A DNA stretch of 64,000 nucleotides from Gnetum montanum (Eukaryota; Streptophyta; Gnetopsida; Gnetales; Gnetaceae): assembly GCA_015680685.1 (NCBI GenBank), contig MNCI01035799.1, forward strand, positions 99,157 through 163,156. Reading direction: 5' to 3'. The notes beneath the pieces were generated by a model. It was not told where the DNA came from, did not search any database, and saw only the letters and a program-made list of their open reading frames with translations. Each line of letters begins with the position of its first letter. Position 1 is the first letter of the stretch. The position numbers and the translations under genes were made by a program. Shown in pieces: positions 11,984-22,920 of the stretch.

Positions 11984-12602
11984 CTCATGTTGAGGTCATG
12001 CTAGCAGCATGAGTACAGCATAAGCAACTTCAGAAGTTTCAAGTCAAAATGGTCCAATATGAGGGTGCAAGCTATCCTCAAGGGCCATCGATGTCCACTC
12101 CAAGTCTTAGCAGTTTGGAATTCAAATTTCGAAACAAATTGTTTACATTTTCACACTCACGCTGTTACTCACGCTGAGGTCATGCTGGCAGCATGAGTGT
12201 AGCGTGAGTAACTCTGGGAGCCTCAAAAATGAGTTAAAATGATCTGATTTCCAAGATGTAATTCATCCTCAAGGTTCATTGTTGACAACTTTAAGTTCCA
12301 GCCTCCAGAATTCCAAATTTGAGGTCCAAAATTGCAACTTTCTAAAGATCACACTGTGGTCATGCTGCACTCATGCTAGTAGCGTGAGTACAGTGTGAGC
12401 TACCCAAAATGGTCCAAAACAAGGCACATCAAGCTCAATTTTTGACTTGCAGATCATTCTCAAGGTCAATCACAGTTAGGCAATCATTACACTTCAAGAA
12501 TCAGGCTTCAAAAATCAATATTTGGTGCAAAACATGTCATTTTCAACTCACTCACGCTGAGGTCATGCTAGTAGTGTGAATGCAATGTGAGTACAGCATG
12601 AG
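11984..12602 (+). repeat. Four hairpin modules, about 180-200 bp apart, in the B 5' LTR
   Basis: Hairpins at about 11984-12024, 12168-12208, 12349-12399 and 12551-12602. Each has an outer stem of the type CTCACGCTG/CAGCGTGAG and an inner stem of the type CATGCTG/CAGCATG separated by 1-4 bases, with GAGGTC-like internal loops. The DNA between them is also loosely repeated (CCATCCTCAAGG, CCAGAATTCCAAATTT), so this is an old tandem array with a period close to a nucleosome repeat. The 3' LTR has the same set at 29981-30606. Confidence 0.8.
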
Positions 12603-12946
12603 TACCAAACCCGCTCAAGCAAAAGCACGCCAAACACATGCTGAGAACATTCCAGGATAGAATCAACTCATAGCCACAGAACCACTCAAATTGACATCCT
12701 ACAGCAGTCAATTCAGAGATCCAAAAGTTTCAAATGAGCCAGAGTCAATTTCTCTTATTGTACATTATCATTTCATTGTAAATTTTCATTATTTGTGAGC
12801 TTGTTAGGCTCTTATTCTTTGAATTGTATGTGCTTCCATGAGCATAAGCTAGCTTGAGTAAGTTATCACATGCTGTAAGATACAATGCACCTAATCGAGA
12901 ACATAGCTTGCCCACACACGTCCAACTCACATACAGCTGTCCATCA

Positions 12947-13039
12947 GACACGTGTCACTTGATCTGTTTTCCTCTCAATTCTCAACCGTTGATTCCATCC
13001 ATGAATTTCGCACCTAAGCCCAACCAAACCCTATAAATA
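12947..13039 (+). promoter_or_regulatory. Likely promoter of element B 5' LTR: G-box palindrome and TATA box
   Basis: GACACGTGTC at 12947-12956 is a perfect 10-bp palindrome with a CACGTG core, the G-box bound by plant bZIP and bHLH factors (family knowledge). TATAAATA follows at 13032-13039, 76 bases downstream. The 3' LTR keeps the TATA box (31069-31076), but the G-box has lost its CpG (GACATGTGTC, 30984-30993). Confidence 0.6.
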
Positions 13040-13583
13040 CCTTGTCAATTCACATAAACAGGGTTGAAAATTTTGAAGGTTGATGTCTTAGAAAACTCAG
13101 ACTAGCAATCCTTGGGCACTCGGGCACACCTGATTCCTAGCATCCAAGCACATTCTGAAACACATCACCCTGAGGCTTGGCACTTGACTTGCGATCCACA
13201 CGTGCAGCTACGCTTTGACCAGTGCACATATTTTCTGAGTAATACAATACAGTTCATTTTGCCAGCCATTATACTGTTTACTCTATTTTACATTCAGTTT
13301 ACATTTTATTTACAATACCAGTTCTGTACACGTTTCTATTTACATTTTGTGCGTACTGTTTACATTTCAAACATCAGTTACAATAACCCCAGCGCAAACC
13401 ATAGTTTACGCTCGGGGAAGTCCTTGGTTGATTTGCGTGCAGACCATCCAAGGCACTTTGCCTTTGTTTCCTTTTCTAGCTTGCCCTTAGGCGAAGGTAG
13501 GGTCAGCTGTGTCTACCCTACAATCTTTTGATGTTATTTTCCCTTCCAACCTTACACCGATGATTTAGGTTAGTACAGTAAAT

Positions 13584-13601
13584 TGGTGCTAGAAGGACGG
13601 C
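13584..13601 (+). other. Primer binding site of element B
   Basis: TGGTGCTAGAAGGACGGC starts 6 bases after the LTR end and begins with the obligatory TGG. I could not assign the tRNA with confidence; it differs from the tRNA-Asp type of elements A, C and D. Ogre elements are reported to use tRNA-Arg. Confidence 0.55.
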
Positions 13602-13652
13602 CACCTACAAAAATTCTTATGTTAATCGAGACTGCAAACCTGTGAAACTCTT

Positions 13653-16230
13653 ATGGCGAGCACTTTAAACTCTACAACTCCACCATCAGAACCCAAAATA
13701 GTGTACACACGCTAGTTAGATAAGTCGTTTCATTGACAGTCTACCAAGTAACACACCACCGCCGACCGATCACATTGAGCTTCTCTCACCACTTGCCCAG
13801 CGTGTCAAGCTAGCTTACACAAGTTCAGCTTGACTTACTCACTTTATCCCCTAGATACCTTACGTTGTCAACCTACTCATGCTGTCAGCTCACACTATCT
13901 GTCAGCTCACGTTGTACCTACTCACGCTTAACTAGTCCCACCCAGTTTATTCACACTCACTATGGAATCCTCCTGGATCAACCCAGTGACCCTGCCAATC
14001 TCTGACTTTGGGGTTTAAACCTCGAACCATGTGACTGCTACGGAACCTATAACTATTATTGAACAGATTAACTCCTAAGGCCCTACGCACTAGTCACTGA
14101 GGCTACAAGGCAAAGACCCTACTTATGCAAATCTCACACCTAAACAGTATAAGTTCATCTGTGTCAAGATCCAAGCCAACCTTCCCATTGATCACGTAGA
14201 AAGAGAGGCAAAACAAAACTATGAGCTTATTCACAGAGGAGATCATGAGTTCATCCCTTCAACATTTGATATAATCCCTCTGTCTAAACACCATCATAAA
14301 CTCATATCCCAACTTCTCATGGCAAGAAGCCAAGCCTTACAGCCACCTTTAATAGAGCCTCAGAGTGCAAATGAGGAGGATGACTTCGCAACCCAATCTG
14401 AGCATGCAGATTCGTACCATACTGTTAGTCCCCATGCCAATACAAATCCATTGTTCCAACCCTTCCTAGAAGAGACTATACTTCCACCATCAGCTTCTTT
14501 ACAGGAAGTACCCACCTCCATTCCCATCTTCTCCAAGCTCAGCATTCAATCTGATACGTCTACTTCCATCATATCTCTGCAAGTACAATCCCAACAACTC
14601 CCTCCCCAAAATAATGTAGGATTGACCTTTCGACCTTAAGTGATTGGGATGCCATTGGTTATACTAGCTTCCACGTCCACCCACTACATACCACAAGTGC
14701 ACCATTGAACACTTCGGTCCAACATGTTCAGGGTGTCACCTCGCAACCTGTGGTTGGGCAGTGTGTTTCAACAATGGTTCAACACCACCAACCTACTCAT
14801 CACAATGTACCACATCTTGTAGTCCCATCTCTGAATATCACTCCACCACAACAACCAACAATCCAATAGTCTCCCTTTCTGCAAACAATACAACAATCGA
14901 ATTATCATCAGTCACAACCCACTCAACCCACTGGTCTGCCTACTACCCAAGAGTGGGCAGACACAAAGAAAATGATGCATTCACTAATAGACGAGATAAG
15001 GCACCTTAAAGTTGTGAACACTGAGGAAATTAAGGTACTGGACTTCTATCAAGATGATCCAATCAACCCCTCAGTTCCACCGTTAACCTTGCCAAAGGCA
15101 GCCTCATTACCCCAGCTAACCAAGTACAATGGAGAGGGAGATCCAAACACCCACTTAGTGACATTTCGAACAGAATTTCTATTGCTACAGGCATGGCCTC
15201 ATGTAATACTGTGTGTGTTTGCTATATCCCTAATGGGAAAAGCATTAGACTAGTACCAAGCTTTACCCCGTAGCTCTATATCTTCTCTAGAAGATTTGTT
15301 GCACTAGTTTGTCACCCGTTTCAAATATAATCTAAAACCTGAAGCCACACTAGATAGCTTGATTTAGATTTAAAAAGCACCATTAGAGCTAGCACAAAAC
15401 TTTATCCAACGGTGGAGTGCAACCTTGAATGAACTTCACGAGCCCATCCCTGAAACATATCTGCTTACCATCCTTAAGGTAGCCATGAATGACTTTATTA
15501 AGTCGAAGCTTTATTATGTGAAAGCTCGTACCTTGAGGCAAGAATTTGTGCAAATTAAGGATATAGAAGAGGCGGCACAAATAAGTAATGACCTAGCCTA
15601 CTCGACCTTTATGAACCAACATATGAGGAAAGATAAATCCAAAATAATGGTAGCAGCAGTGGCTAAGACAACCCAACCTAACCATCCAAGACAAAAGAGA
15701 AAACAACCTGCTATCCCAAATGACTATGAAAGAAACACACCCGTGCCTACACCCGAAACTTCCTCAAATAGAAACAGCAACATGGGTCATGCCCGTACAT
15801 TCAAAAGAAAAGACCCTGCTCAATATACACCCTTGCCTATGAAGCCTTCACAATTTCTTGATCAACTTCTAAAGGCTAGGTTAATCAAACATAGAAAAAT
15901 GTCTCCTATGGTGTCTCAAAAACATGAACAATTTTGTGAACTTACCAACAACCCACCTTTAGCGACAACTAATGAACCCCCCATTCCTAGAGGCTTTAGG
16001 TTAGATAGGTTTTGTGAGTATCATCAATGGTGTGGTCAAGGAACTAACTACTGTTTCACTCTAAAATAGGATATACAACGCATGATTGACAAGGGTGAAG
16101 TAGTGTTTGATGAGGCAAACCTAGTAAGACCCCAAAACCAACCCATGGGAGTCTACAAAGACCCTCTCAATACCAATGATGCATCGTATGTGATTAACAT
16201 CATCCATGTGGAGAACGGATAGGACGTCCC
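13653..16230 (+). pseudogene. gag: Element B gag, degenerate
   Basis: Structural polyprotein. The first ATG after the primer site is at 13653 (MASTLNSTTPPSEPK), but that frame closes soon; the stretch 14200-14970 is Pro/Ser/Thr/Gln-rich. From 14972 one frame is followed to 16230 through scattered stops. The capsid-like part is at about 15040-15600 (LTKYNGEGDPNTHLVTFRTE, LSG-region equivalent near 15240, QNFIQRWSATLNELHEP). The zinc motif is CEYHQWCGQGTNYC at 16013-16054, a variant of the Tat-type CX2HX3HXTX2C knuckle with the second His replaced. It is followed by DIQRMIDKGEV, also usual in Tat elements. Stops are at 15251-15253 and about 15306, 15363 and 16067-16069. Confidence 0.82.
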
Positions 16231-16988
16231 ATGAAAACCTTTTGTGATTTGCAGGCCTTCGGGAAATACACCTACCTCAACCTCTTTTCAAACTCCTTTC
16301 GTCACACATACATTCCCCGCATCACAAAAGCCATTCGTCATCTGCGTACCTCCTTCGGTTACAACAATAACCATACCATTAGAAAACTGACCCATTCCCT
16401 TTGTGATCTGAGTGCCAAAACACCCTAATACATAACCCACTTCCATTCCCCCATGACCCATGTGAGAATGTATTGCCGACAGGCTAATAAGAGAGCACCT
16501 AGAAAGAGAACACCATGAGCACAGATTAGGACCACCAAAGCCCACACCGCTAAATGTTGTTCCCATGGGTCTGCCACTAATGAACCTAGTATGAGTAATC
16601 AAAATAAGAATAATATCATTGGTAGTGTCCCAAACATAGCATCCTCAGTCCCCAACGCAAAAATTCCTCCATGAGAAATATGAAAGCTAGATTAGATGGA
16701 CCAAGTCTCCATAGACAAGGGTGCCCCAAATGGTAAAGACCTAGCGAGCGTGTTGACCTAGGTTACATAGGCCTTAAAAAAAAGAACACTTCTTTAAGTC
16801 TATATGACTTAGTAATGACTTCACTAGTACATCGGGAAGCTCTTGTACGGATGCTGACTTCGATCCTTGTTAGTGAGGACCTTCCTACAGATGAACCATC
16901 CATTTATGCAGTATTGTCCCCATAACCTTAGGAATCAAAGACTACGTCCCTAGAGTTTTGTGCTAAGGACATTAAGCTAGATGAGAAA

Positions 16989-17531
16989 ATGGGAGAAGTC
17001 ATCACAACCCCTATGTTCATAACGATACAAGTCAATCATTTCAAGATACCTAGGGTGCATGTTGATGACGGTGCAGTGACAAATGTAATACCTTTTCCCG
17101 TCATTGAAAAACTGGGACTTATTGAACAAATACAACCCACGACAACTTCTTTCCTAAAATCCTTCAATGGTTCCCATCTTTGGGTGAAAGGTATGGTTAC
17201 CTTGGATTTCATAGCAAGGGACCAATTCCCCACATCAACTGAATTTGTAGTGGTTGATGAAATGCTAGGGTTTAATCTAATTTTAGGACATCCTTGGCTA
17301 GCTCAACTTAGAGTCGTATCCTCACCGATCCATCAGAAGATCCGCCTACCTTATGAGGGTGGCGAGATCATCATACATGGGGATACGACAACATCATTTA
17401 CTTTCTCACAAATGGAAATAGATCAAGGCTTAGAAATTCAGTTGTTTGAGCCTAAACAAGGAACCATGAGTATACTTCAAGACATGAACCCAACATTAAC
17501 TCATGTTCCTACTAAACTGAGGAAGCACTAG
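16989..17531 (+). pseudogene. Element B protease (retropepsin)
   Basis: 180-residue open frame. The active site is VHVDDGAVTNVIPF (about residues 24-37), where Tat proteases have DGGS/DGGA; the second conserved block FNLILGHPWLAQL (about residues 95-107) is the ILGR-W hydrophobic motif. The preceding 16231-16988 is a broken linker in another frame. The open frame is longer than most in this window. It ends where Ogre elements have the gag-pro/RT intron. Confidence 0.8.
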
Positions 17532-18024
17532 ACAACACAAACATAGGAGCCATTTCCACTGATGTCTCTTGGTTGGAATTACCTTTCTATGTCTCTAGTG
17601 AATCGTCCGGTACGACGTTAAACTGCCAATGAAAGTCCGCAATGACGTTAAACTAGCCACGATCAGAAATGGTCGGCTTCTTTTAAAAGCTTCCTAAAAC
17701 AGTTATTACTTTGGGCCCACTATGGCCTAAAACTAGTAATCTTTCTTTCTTTAACAATAGATGTGACAGTCCATCATGACTTTAAACTGATGTACGTCAC
17801 CCAAAATGGCTTTAAACTAGAGTCAGCAAGTTACAAATTCACGAACTCTCGTTATGTTACGTTAAATTTTTGGTTACAAGTTACAAGTTACAATTTTGAT
17901 TCATGCCTTCTCATTACTTTCCTCTTCTTTTTACAAATTCTTTATTCACGTTTTGTTTGCTCATTTTACATTTACTACACGCATATGTTCACGATAATAC
18001 TTGAAAAAAAACATGCAAATATAT
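17532..18024 (+). other. Element B spacer after protease, with TAAACT repeat words
   Basis: Contains short imperfect repeats of the form ATGACNTTAAACTG at about 17613-17623, 17645-17655, 17726-17736, 17776-17790 and 17806-17820. The same words recur before RT (24705-24750) and after integrase (28241-28655). No coding potential seen. It ends in the gap. Confidence 0.5.
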
Positions 18025-18497
18025 NNNNNNNNNNNNNNNNNNNNNNNNNNNNNNNNNNNNNNNNNNNNNNNNNNNNNNNNNNNNNNNNNNNNNNNNNNNN
18101 NNNNNNNNNNNNNNNNNNNNNNNNNNNNNNNNNNNNNNNNNNNNNNNNNNNNNNNNNNNNNNNNNNNNNNNNNNNNNNNNNNNNNNNNNNNNNNNNNNNN
18201 NNNNNNNNNNNNNNNNNNNNNNNNNNNNNNNNNNNNNNNNNNNNNNNNNNNNNNNNNNNNNNNNNNNNNNNNNNNNNNNNNNNNNNNNNNNNNNNNNNNN
18301 NNNNNNNNNNNNNNNNNNNNNNNNNNNNNNNNNNNNNNNNNNNNNNNNNNNNNNNNNNNNNNNNNNNNNNNNNNNNNNNNNNNNNNNNNNNNNNNNNNNN
18401 NNNNNNNNNNNNNNNNNNNNNNNNNNNNNNNNNNNNNNNNNNNNNNNNNNNNNNNNNNNNNNNNNNNNNNNNNNNNNNNNNNNNNNNNNNNNNNNNN
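18025..18497. other. Assembly gap (473 N)
   Basis: Unread bases. The true length is unknown. Any reading frame drawn through it is meaningless. Confidence 1.
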
Positions 18498-20753
18498 GTA
18501 GGGCACTCTAGAGAAAACATGCCTGTCAAAGCTTCCCTGGAAGCAGTGGTAATGGTTCTCTCGGGAGACCTCTCCACCTAGGTGCACTCGGCAAGCCTAT
18601 CGTAAGCAAGCCGCAATCCTAATCCATCGATGAACATCTCCATCCGGCGATGTTCAACTGACTCCTCCTTCAACCATTTCTTGTACTAATGCTTGTGGTC
18701 ATCTTGGTCTTGGCCCCACTTCTGTACCTTAGTTGCAAAGGATTTCCAATCACGACATTTTCTGTTCAGAAAATCCATCTATGCCCTTTTCTCACCCAAA
18801 TCTCGTGTAGCCTGCACTTTGTTGTTCAAAACTGTCCAGTAACGTGCATGGGTAATCTCAAATGTGCGCCAAGTGCTATCACCAGACAGCCTAGTAGTTG
18901 CAAAATCATAACGGGATTAGAGATCCCTTTCTCCTCTCTCTCTCCTTTGCTAGTGCTTCCTTCAACGAGTGGACCTTATCCCATAAATACTCAATTGAAT
19001 GCCTACAAGTCCAAAGCGAAGCGTTCTATACGACGCAACCAAAAATTACATCGTACACATTTCTAGGGACTTGCTCAATGTTCCCTGGAAATTCAAGAAG
19101 GGCATTAATGTGAGTAGCCTCAGAAGGATCCCACTAAAGCTTGGCGCCTATAGGTTTAAGTACCTCACATATGAATCAGCCATAATCAACAATGAACGTA
19201 AAGAAAAACAATAAATCCAAACACTTAGCATAATACATAACAGACACATACCTAGTTCTGGATAAGCTTCTTGTAAGTGAGTGACCACATCATTGATGAT
19301 GCTCATAACAAACTCCATTTTACTAGGCATCTTAGGCCATGGCCTTAGCTGGTTAGTTGATGTGGAATAAGCAAGGAAGGTCACTTCAATCGGAATCTAT
19401 GATCCTGACACCTCCGCCTAGGATGTATGTGCCTTAGAAATCTTAACAACTACCTCTGATGCTAGAGATAATCAAGATAATCAAGAACAACACATGAAAA
19501 TTAAAGGATACAAAATATGTATTAAGCCAAAAAGAACATACCAAAGAGCCCTTTGCTGGTTAGGTTGGGCGAATCACCAAGCTACAAAGATCCATCGAAG
19601 ACACCTCTTTCATCACTTGAATGCCTAAGTGCATCCAAAGCTTTTGCAAGCTTCATTTCATTACACTTATTACATATTCTTCTTGTGAAATAGGAAGTTC
19701 TTCGATTACTTCTTCCCTTCCTTTTGCTTCTTCCTCTAGCCCTGTAACAATCACTTCAGGATCAACCATTAGGGCCAAAGCCTCTCTCTCCCTCTTAGGA
19801 CTTTCCTTTGGTAACACCAACATTCTAACATTAGTATGACATATTTTACATATACATTCAACATACATAAAAATTAAAATACCATAAAAGAAATAAAATA
19901 TAAAACAATAAAACAAAAATGCTTACCCTCCACTGGCAATACAAAGTGAATCTTCTTCACTTTGGGTGGTCTCACATCTGGAGTAGGCCCCCTTGGGCAT
20001 TCAACCCTCTTTACCTTTACTTTAGACTTCCCAATGGTCTCACGAATCAGCCGCTTAGCCCCTTTAACAGACGTGCGTAGCCTAGACAGTTCCAATCCCA
20101 AGCTATCGTGGGAATGATGGGAATAGCTAGCCACACCTCCAATAGTAACTGATACAGATTCCTCAATGTCTTCCTATGCATCCTGGGATCTAGTGGTGCT
20201 AAAAAAATGGCGAATCCAAGGGCGGGACAGTCGTGAATGATCCCTCAAAATATAATGGTTATCATCATAAACTACTAAGAACTCAACAAACCTACGTAGG
20301 TACCCCACGAAGAAAGAAAATGTAAAATGGGATTTGATGTGGATGTTTGAACGTAACCTAACGATCTCCCCATGAAAACCAAATCCAAGAAACTATGCCC
20401 AATTGTAGCGCATGCCTGTCTTTAAAACTACATGCATGACACGTGTGGACTCGATCCCAACGTTTCTTCCTTGAGAAAGAGATTTGGGGAATGCCCATGC
20501 CCAGAAGAAAGGATACAGGAAGTTCATCTCCATTGATTGGGTGTCATCTCGCATGGCAAAGCCCTTAGGACCCCAAGACACACCTAGCCACTCCTCAAGC
20601 TCTTTTATGACCTGTCCCTCTTTAGTAGCTTTATCTATGGTCACCCTAGCACCATCCATGGGCACGCCAAAAAGATCAGAAAGGAACTCAGTGGCCAGGT
20701 GGAAAGATACCTTGACCCCTCAAACTCGCATGGTAAAATGGTAAAATGGTGAT
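18498..20753 (-). pseudogene. Antisense multi-exon-like block in element B spacer, downstream part
   Basis: Read on the minus strand from 20753 to 18498. A first exon-like stretch (about 20710-19930) has FLSDLFGVPMDGARVTID, then FPKSLSQGRNVGIESTRVMHVV, resembling the conserved domain of plant transposon-type ORFs (see 57043), then a basic stretch KSKVKVKRVECPRG. It meets a donor-like GTAAGC at about 19926. Further coding-like stretches lie at about 19840-19560 (donor GTATGT), 19440-19250 (PWPKMPSKMEFVMSIINDVV; donor GTATGT) and 19165-18498 (IEYLWDKVHSLKEALAKERE, a likely coiled coil, then WTVLNNKVQATRDLGEKRA). Several in-frame stops. I cannot name the protein. Exon boundaries are inference from sequence feel, not alignment. 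Confidence 0.45.
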
Positions 20754-21553
20754 TGATGAAGTGGTAATTAGTCGATGTGTCGATGGGGCCCTCCACCTCA
20801 TTTAGGAATCCTTTTGTCATTTGTAGTTAAACTCTTGCAGTTTTTTTTCGTAGGAGTTAGATTATTTTCCCAAGTGCATGCCCACAGTGTGATGCTTGTA
20901 ATTGTATGGAACCTTTATTCGAGTGTGATGTACTTGGACGCGCACATGACTGGAAATAAAGATCGAGATTACTTCATCATTGCAGCATTCACTTAGTTTT
21001 GATTATCTAGTTTAATTATTAATTATTATTGTTATTTATTGCTTTCTTAGTTAATATTTATTTCTTTCTTAGTTAATATTTATTTATCATCATTTACTAT
21101 TCCTGTTGTTAAATGTGGAATGAGTACGACTTAATCACAAGCATTTAAGTGTGACTACTTGGTAACCCAGTAGCGTACCTAGGATCTATGCTTGGTAATC
21201 CCAATAGTAGTCATGCACGAGGTCCAAGATGTGTATGGATGATTAAGGAATAGATGCTCATCGCACCTAGGTTAGATTAGACTTCATTTCCTATTGCTCA
21301 TTAGTTTAATTAATATTATCTTCCATTGTCTCTAGGAGTAGCATTAATTTAGGATCACATCATACGCCTCACTCTGGAGTAAACCATACGTGACAAAGCA
21401 AATACTAGTCCAGGTGCGAAGACAATGAACTGCGATCAACGTGTAGCCATCTAGATACTACAACTAGCCTGTCTACGGAGTTCGACCAAATCATGCCTGA
21501 ATGCTCGTATTTGTATGGTTGGCCGTAGGGGTACCTCGCCGCTCATCAATGAT
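20749..21553 (+). mobile_element. Solo Athila-type LTR with near-perfect target duplication
   Basis: The LTR itself is 20754-21548 (795 bp), beginning TGATGAA and ending CTCATCA like the LTRs of A, C, D and E. Flanks are GTGAT (20749-20753) and ATGAT (21549-21553), 4 of 5 matching. Neither a primer site nor coding sequence follows, so the internal region has been lost by LTR-LTR recombination. It resembles the C LTR most (GGAAATAAAGATCGAGATTACTTC against a similar stretch near 37660). No TATA box found in its short U3. A 22-bp direct duplication (TTTCTTAGTTAATATTTAT type) lies at 21043-21090. Confidence 0.85.
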
Positions 21554-22180
21554 CATCATAGTGGCTAGAATACTAAGAGTCAAAGCTGTGAACAAGTCCA
21601 TCAGACCTGCCTGGGTAAGGAAGCTGATGATCAACTTAGGAGTTTCTTTTGCAACCATTGTTGTGATTGCTCTACCTCCCCATATTTCATGAAGAAGGTA
21701 GCTTCATCTAAGGAGATGGCTATTGTAAAAAGAAAACATAAAGTGAAGAGTTCAAAAACATAGTATACGATGATGCAAAAAAAAATGGAGTCTAGAGTGT
21801 GGTCATTTACCATCTGTAAATGGCGTAGGTGGAGTAGGTGCAGGATCAATTCTCTGAGGCAGAGTTGGCCCATTAGAAGACTAGTCCTCATGTAACCAAC
21901 CACGAACTTGGCAACGCTCAAAAACTCTTGAAAACTACCTATGGTAGTCAACAATAGTCACTTTTATCTGGTCCAATACTGCAGCATGAAGAATGGGGCC
22001 CGCCATGAATGTCTCTAACGTTGTGTGTGCTAAGGCAAGCCCACCATCATCATCGCGCATTCCATTCTCATCAAAACGAGGCCTGCATAAAAAAAAGATT
22101 ATTAATGTATAAACAATGATATAAAATTTATAAAAGTCAAAATTTAAACAAGGCACAAGAGAGCATACATGTCCACCCTA
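21554..22180 (-). pseudogene. Antisense block in element B spacer, middle part
   Basis: Minus-strand continuation of the block split by the solo LTR. A coding-like stretch at about 22085-21820 reads RPRFDENGMRDDDGGLALAH, then DQIKVTIVDYHR and a Pro-rich PAPTPPTPF. It is flanked on the left by a short intron-like AT-rich stretch (about 21800-21700) and on the right by another with TTTTTTATGCAGGCC-type acceptor sequence (about 22083-22097). One TAG interrupts it. Function not recognised. Confidence 0.4.
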
Positions 22181-22625
22181 TATACTGTCCCAGGTGGGTT
22201 CTGGAATAGAGTGTGCACATGGAAGGCTAGAAAAAGTGTGTTGCTGCTGTTGTAATGACTATAGGTAGGTAGCTCCTACACACGAGTCAAGGGATGCATA
22301 GATCTAGGACCCTTGTGGGGGCCTCCCTCAATTGTAAACAGTCCCTCATCTATATCAGTAATGAAGGCAAGCATGCCTTGCGTAGACCCAGGTAACGCTG
22401 TCTCGATGATGTCATGAACCAGCTGTTCACTTAGGTGAGACCATATAACCACACTAAAACTTTGTAGGATGAATGACAAAAATGAACTAACACTAGGGCG
22501 GAACCATATCACATGGGGCCCGATGCACATGTCATAGGGAGGTATGTCTGGTCCAAAGGGGTCAAACCAAGAAAGTACGCCAACGAGCTCAATCACAAGG
22601 AGGGAAGATTTAGGTCCCTGCATAC
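22180..22625 (-). pseudogene. FCP1-like (HAD phosphatase) domain fragment, antisense in element B
   Basis: Minus-strand reading from about 22625. SSLLVIELVGVLSWFDPFGP occupies the place of the FCP1/SCP catalytic box (LLVLDLDGVL type), then VIWFRPSVSSFLSFILQSFS, VVIWSHLSEQLVHDII, FITDIDEGLF, a stop where Trp is expected before ELP, and FQNPPGTVYRVD. That order (hydrophobic DXD strand, RP-hydrophobic helix, W-S, terminal NPPGT) matches plant FCP1-homology proteins that dephosphorylate RNA polymerase II tails or relatives (family knowledge). Both catalytic Asp residues are lost (ELV). An acceptor-like TTTTTCCTGTATGCAG lies directly upstream (about 22622-22637). Identification is by motif memory only. 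Confidence 0.45.
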
Positions 22626-22639
22626 AGGAAAAATATTAG

Positions 22640-22920
22640 TAAAGAGTCTAAGTGTTAACATTAGTATAAAATCACATAACCCAAAAAAAACACACATAAA
22701 CAAATACTTTAAATGCACCGCTACACCCTGCAAGACAAGGACACTGACATCTATTCATTGTATTTGATGCTAACTGGGGTACACTGAAATTCATTTCACA
22801 ATAAATCCACACACAAGTATAGAACATAAACACTCACTAAAGCAAGGTTTAAATCATCCATCTCAGGAAAATAATAAATGGTATAAACATGAAATCGGCA
22901 AGTAATGAACATCCCAACAA
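22640..22920. other. AT-rich spacer in element B
   Basis: Presumed intron or flank of the antisense block. No domain recognised. Confidence 0.3.

Larger units (their letters stand above)
11890..13577 (+). repeat. 5' LTR of element B (1688 bp)
   Basis: Matches 29888-31616 over its length. Begins TAAAACACC where the 3' copy has the canonical TGAAACACC, and ends GTACA. U3 carries four hairpin modules (11984-12602), a G-box palindrome and a TATA box. U5 ends just before the primer site. The boundary is fixed by the target duplication. Confidence 0.92.

Noticed and set aside
13112-13531. 139-residue open frame in the B 5' LTR
   Set aside because: Lies in the R/U5 part of the LTR, is not preserved at full length in the 3' LTR, and shows no family motif; chance frame.
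17763-18587. Long frames crossing 18025-18497
   Set aside because: Their length comes from unread N bases, so they carry no information.
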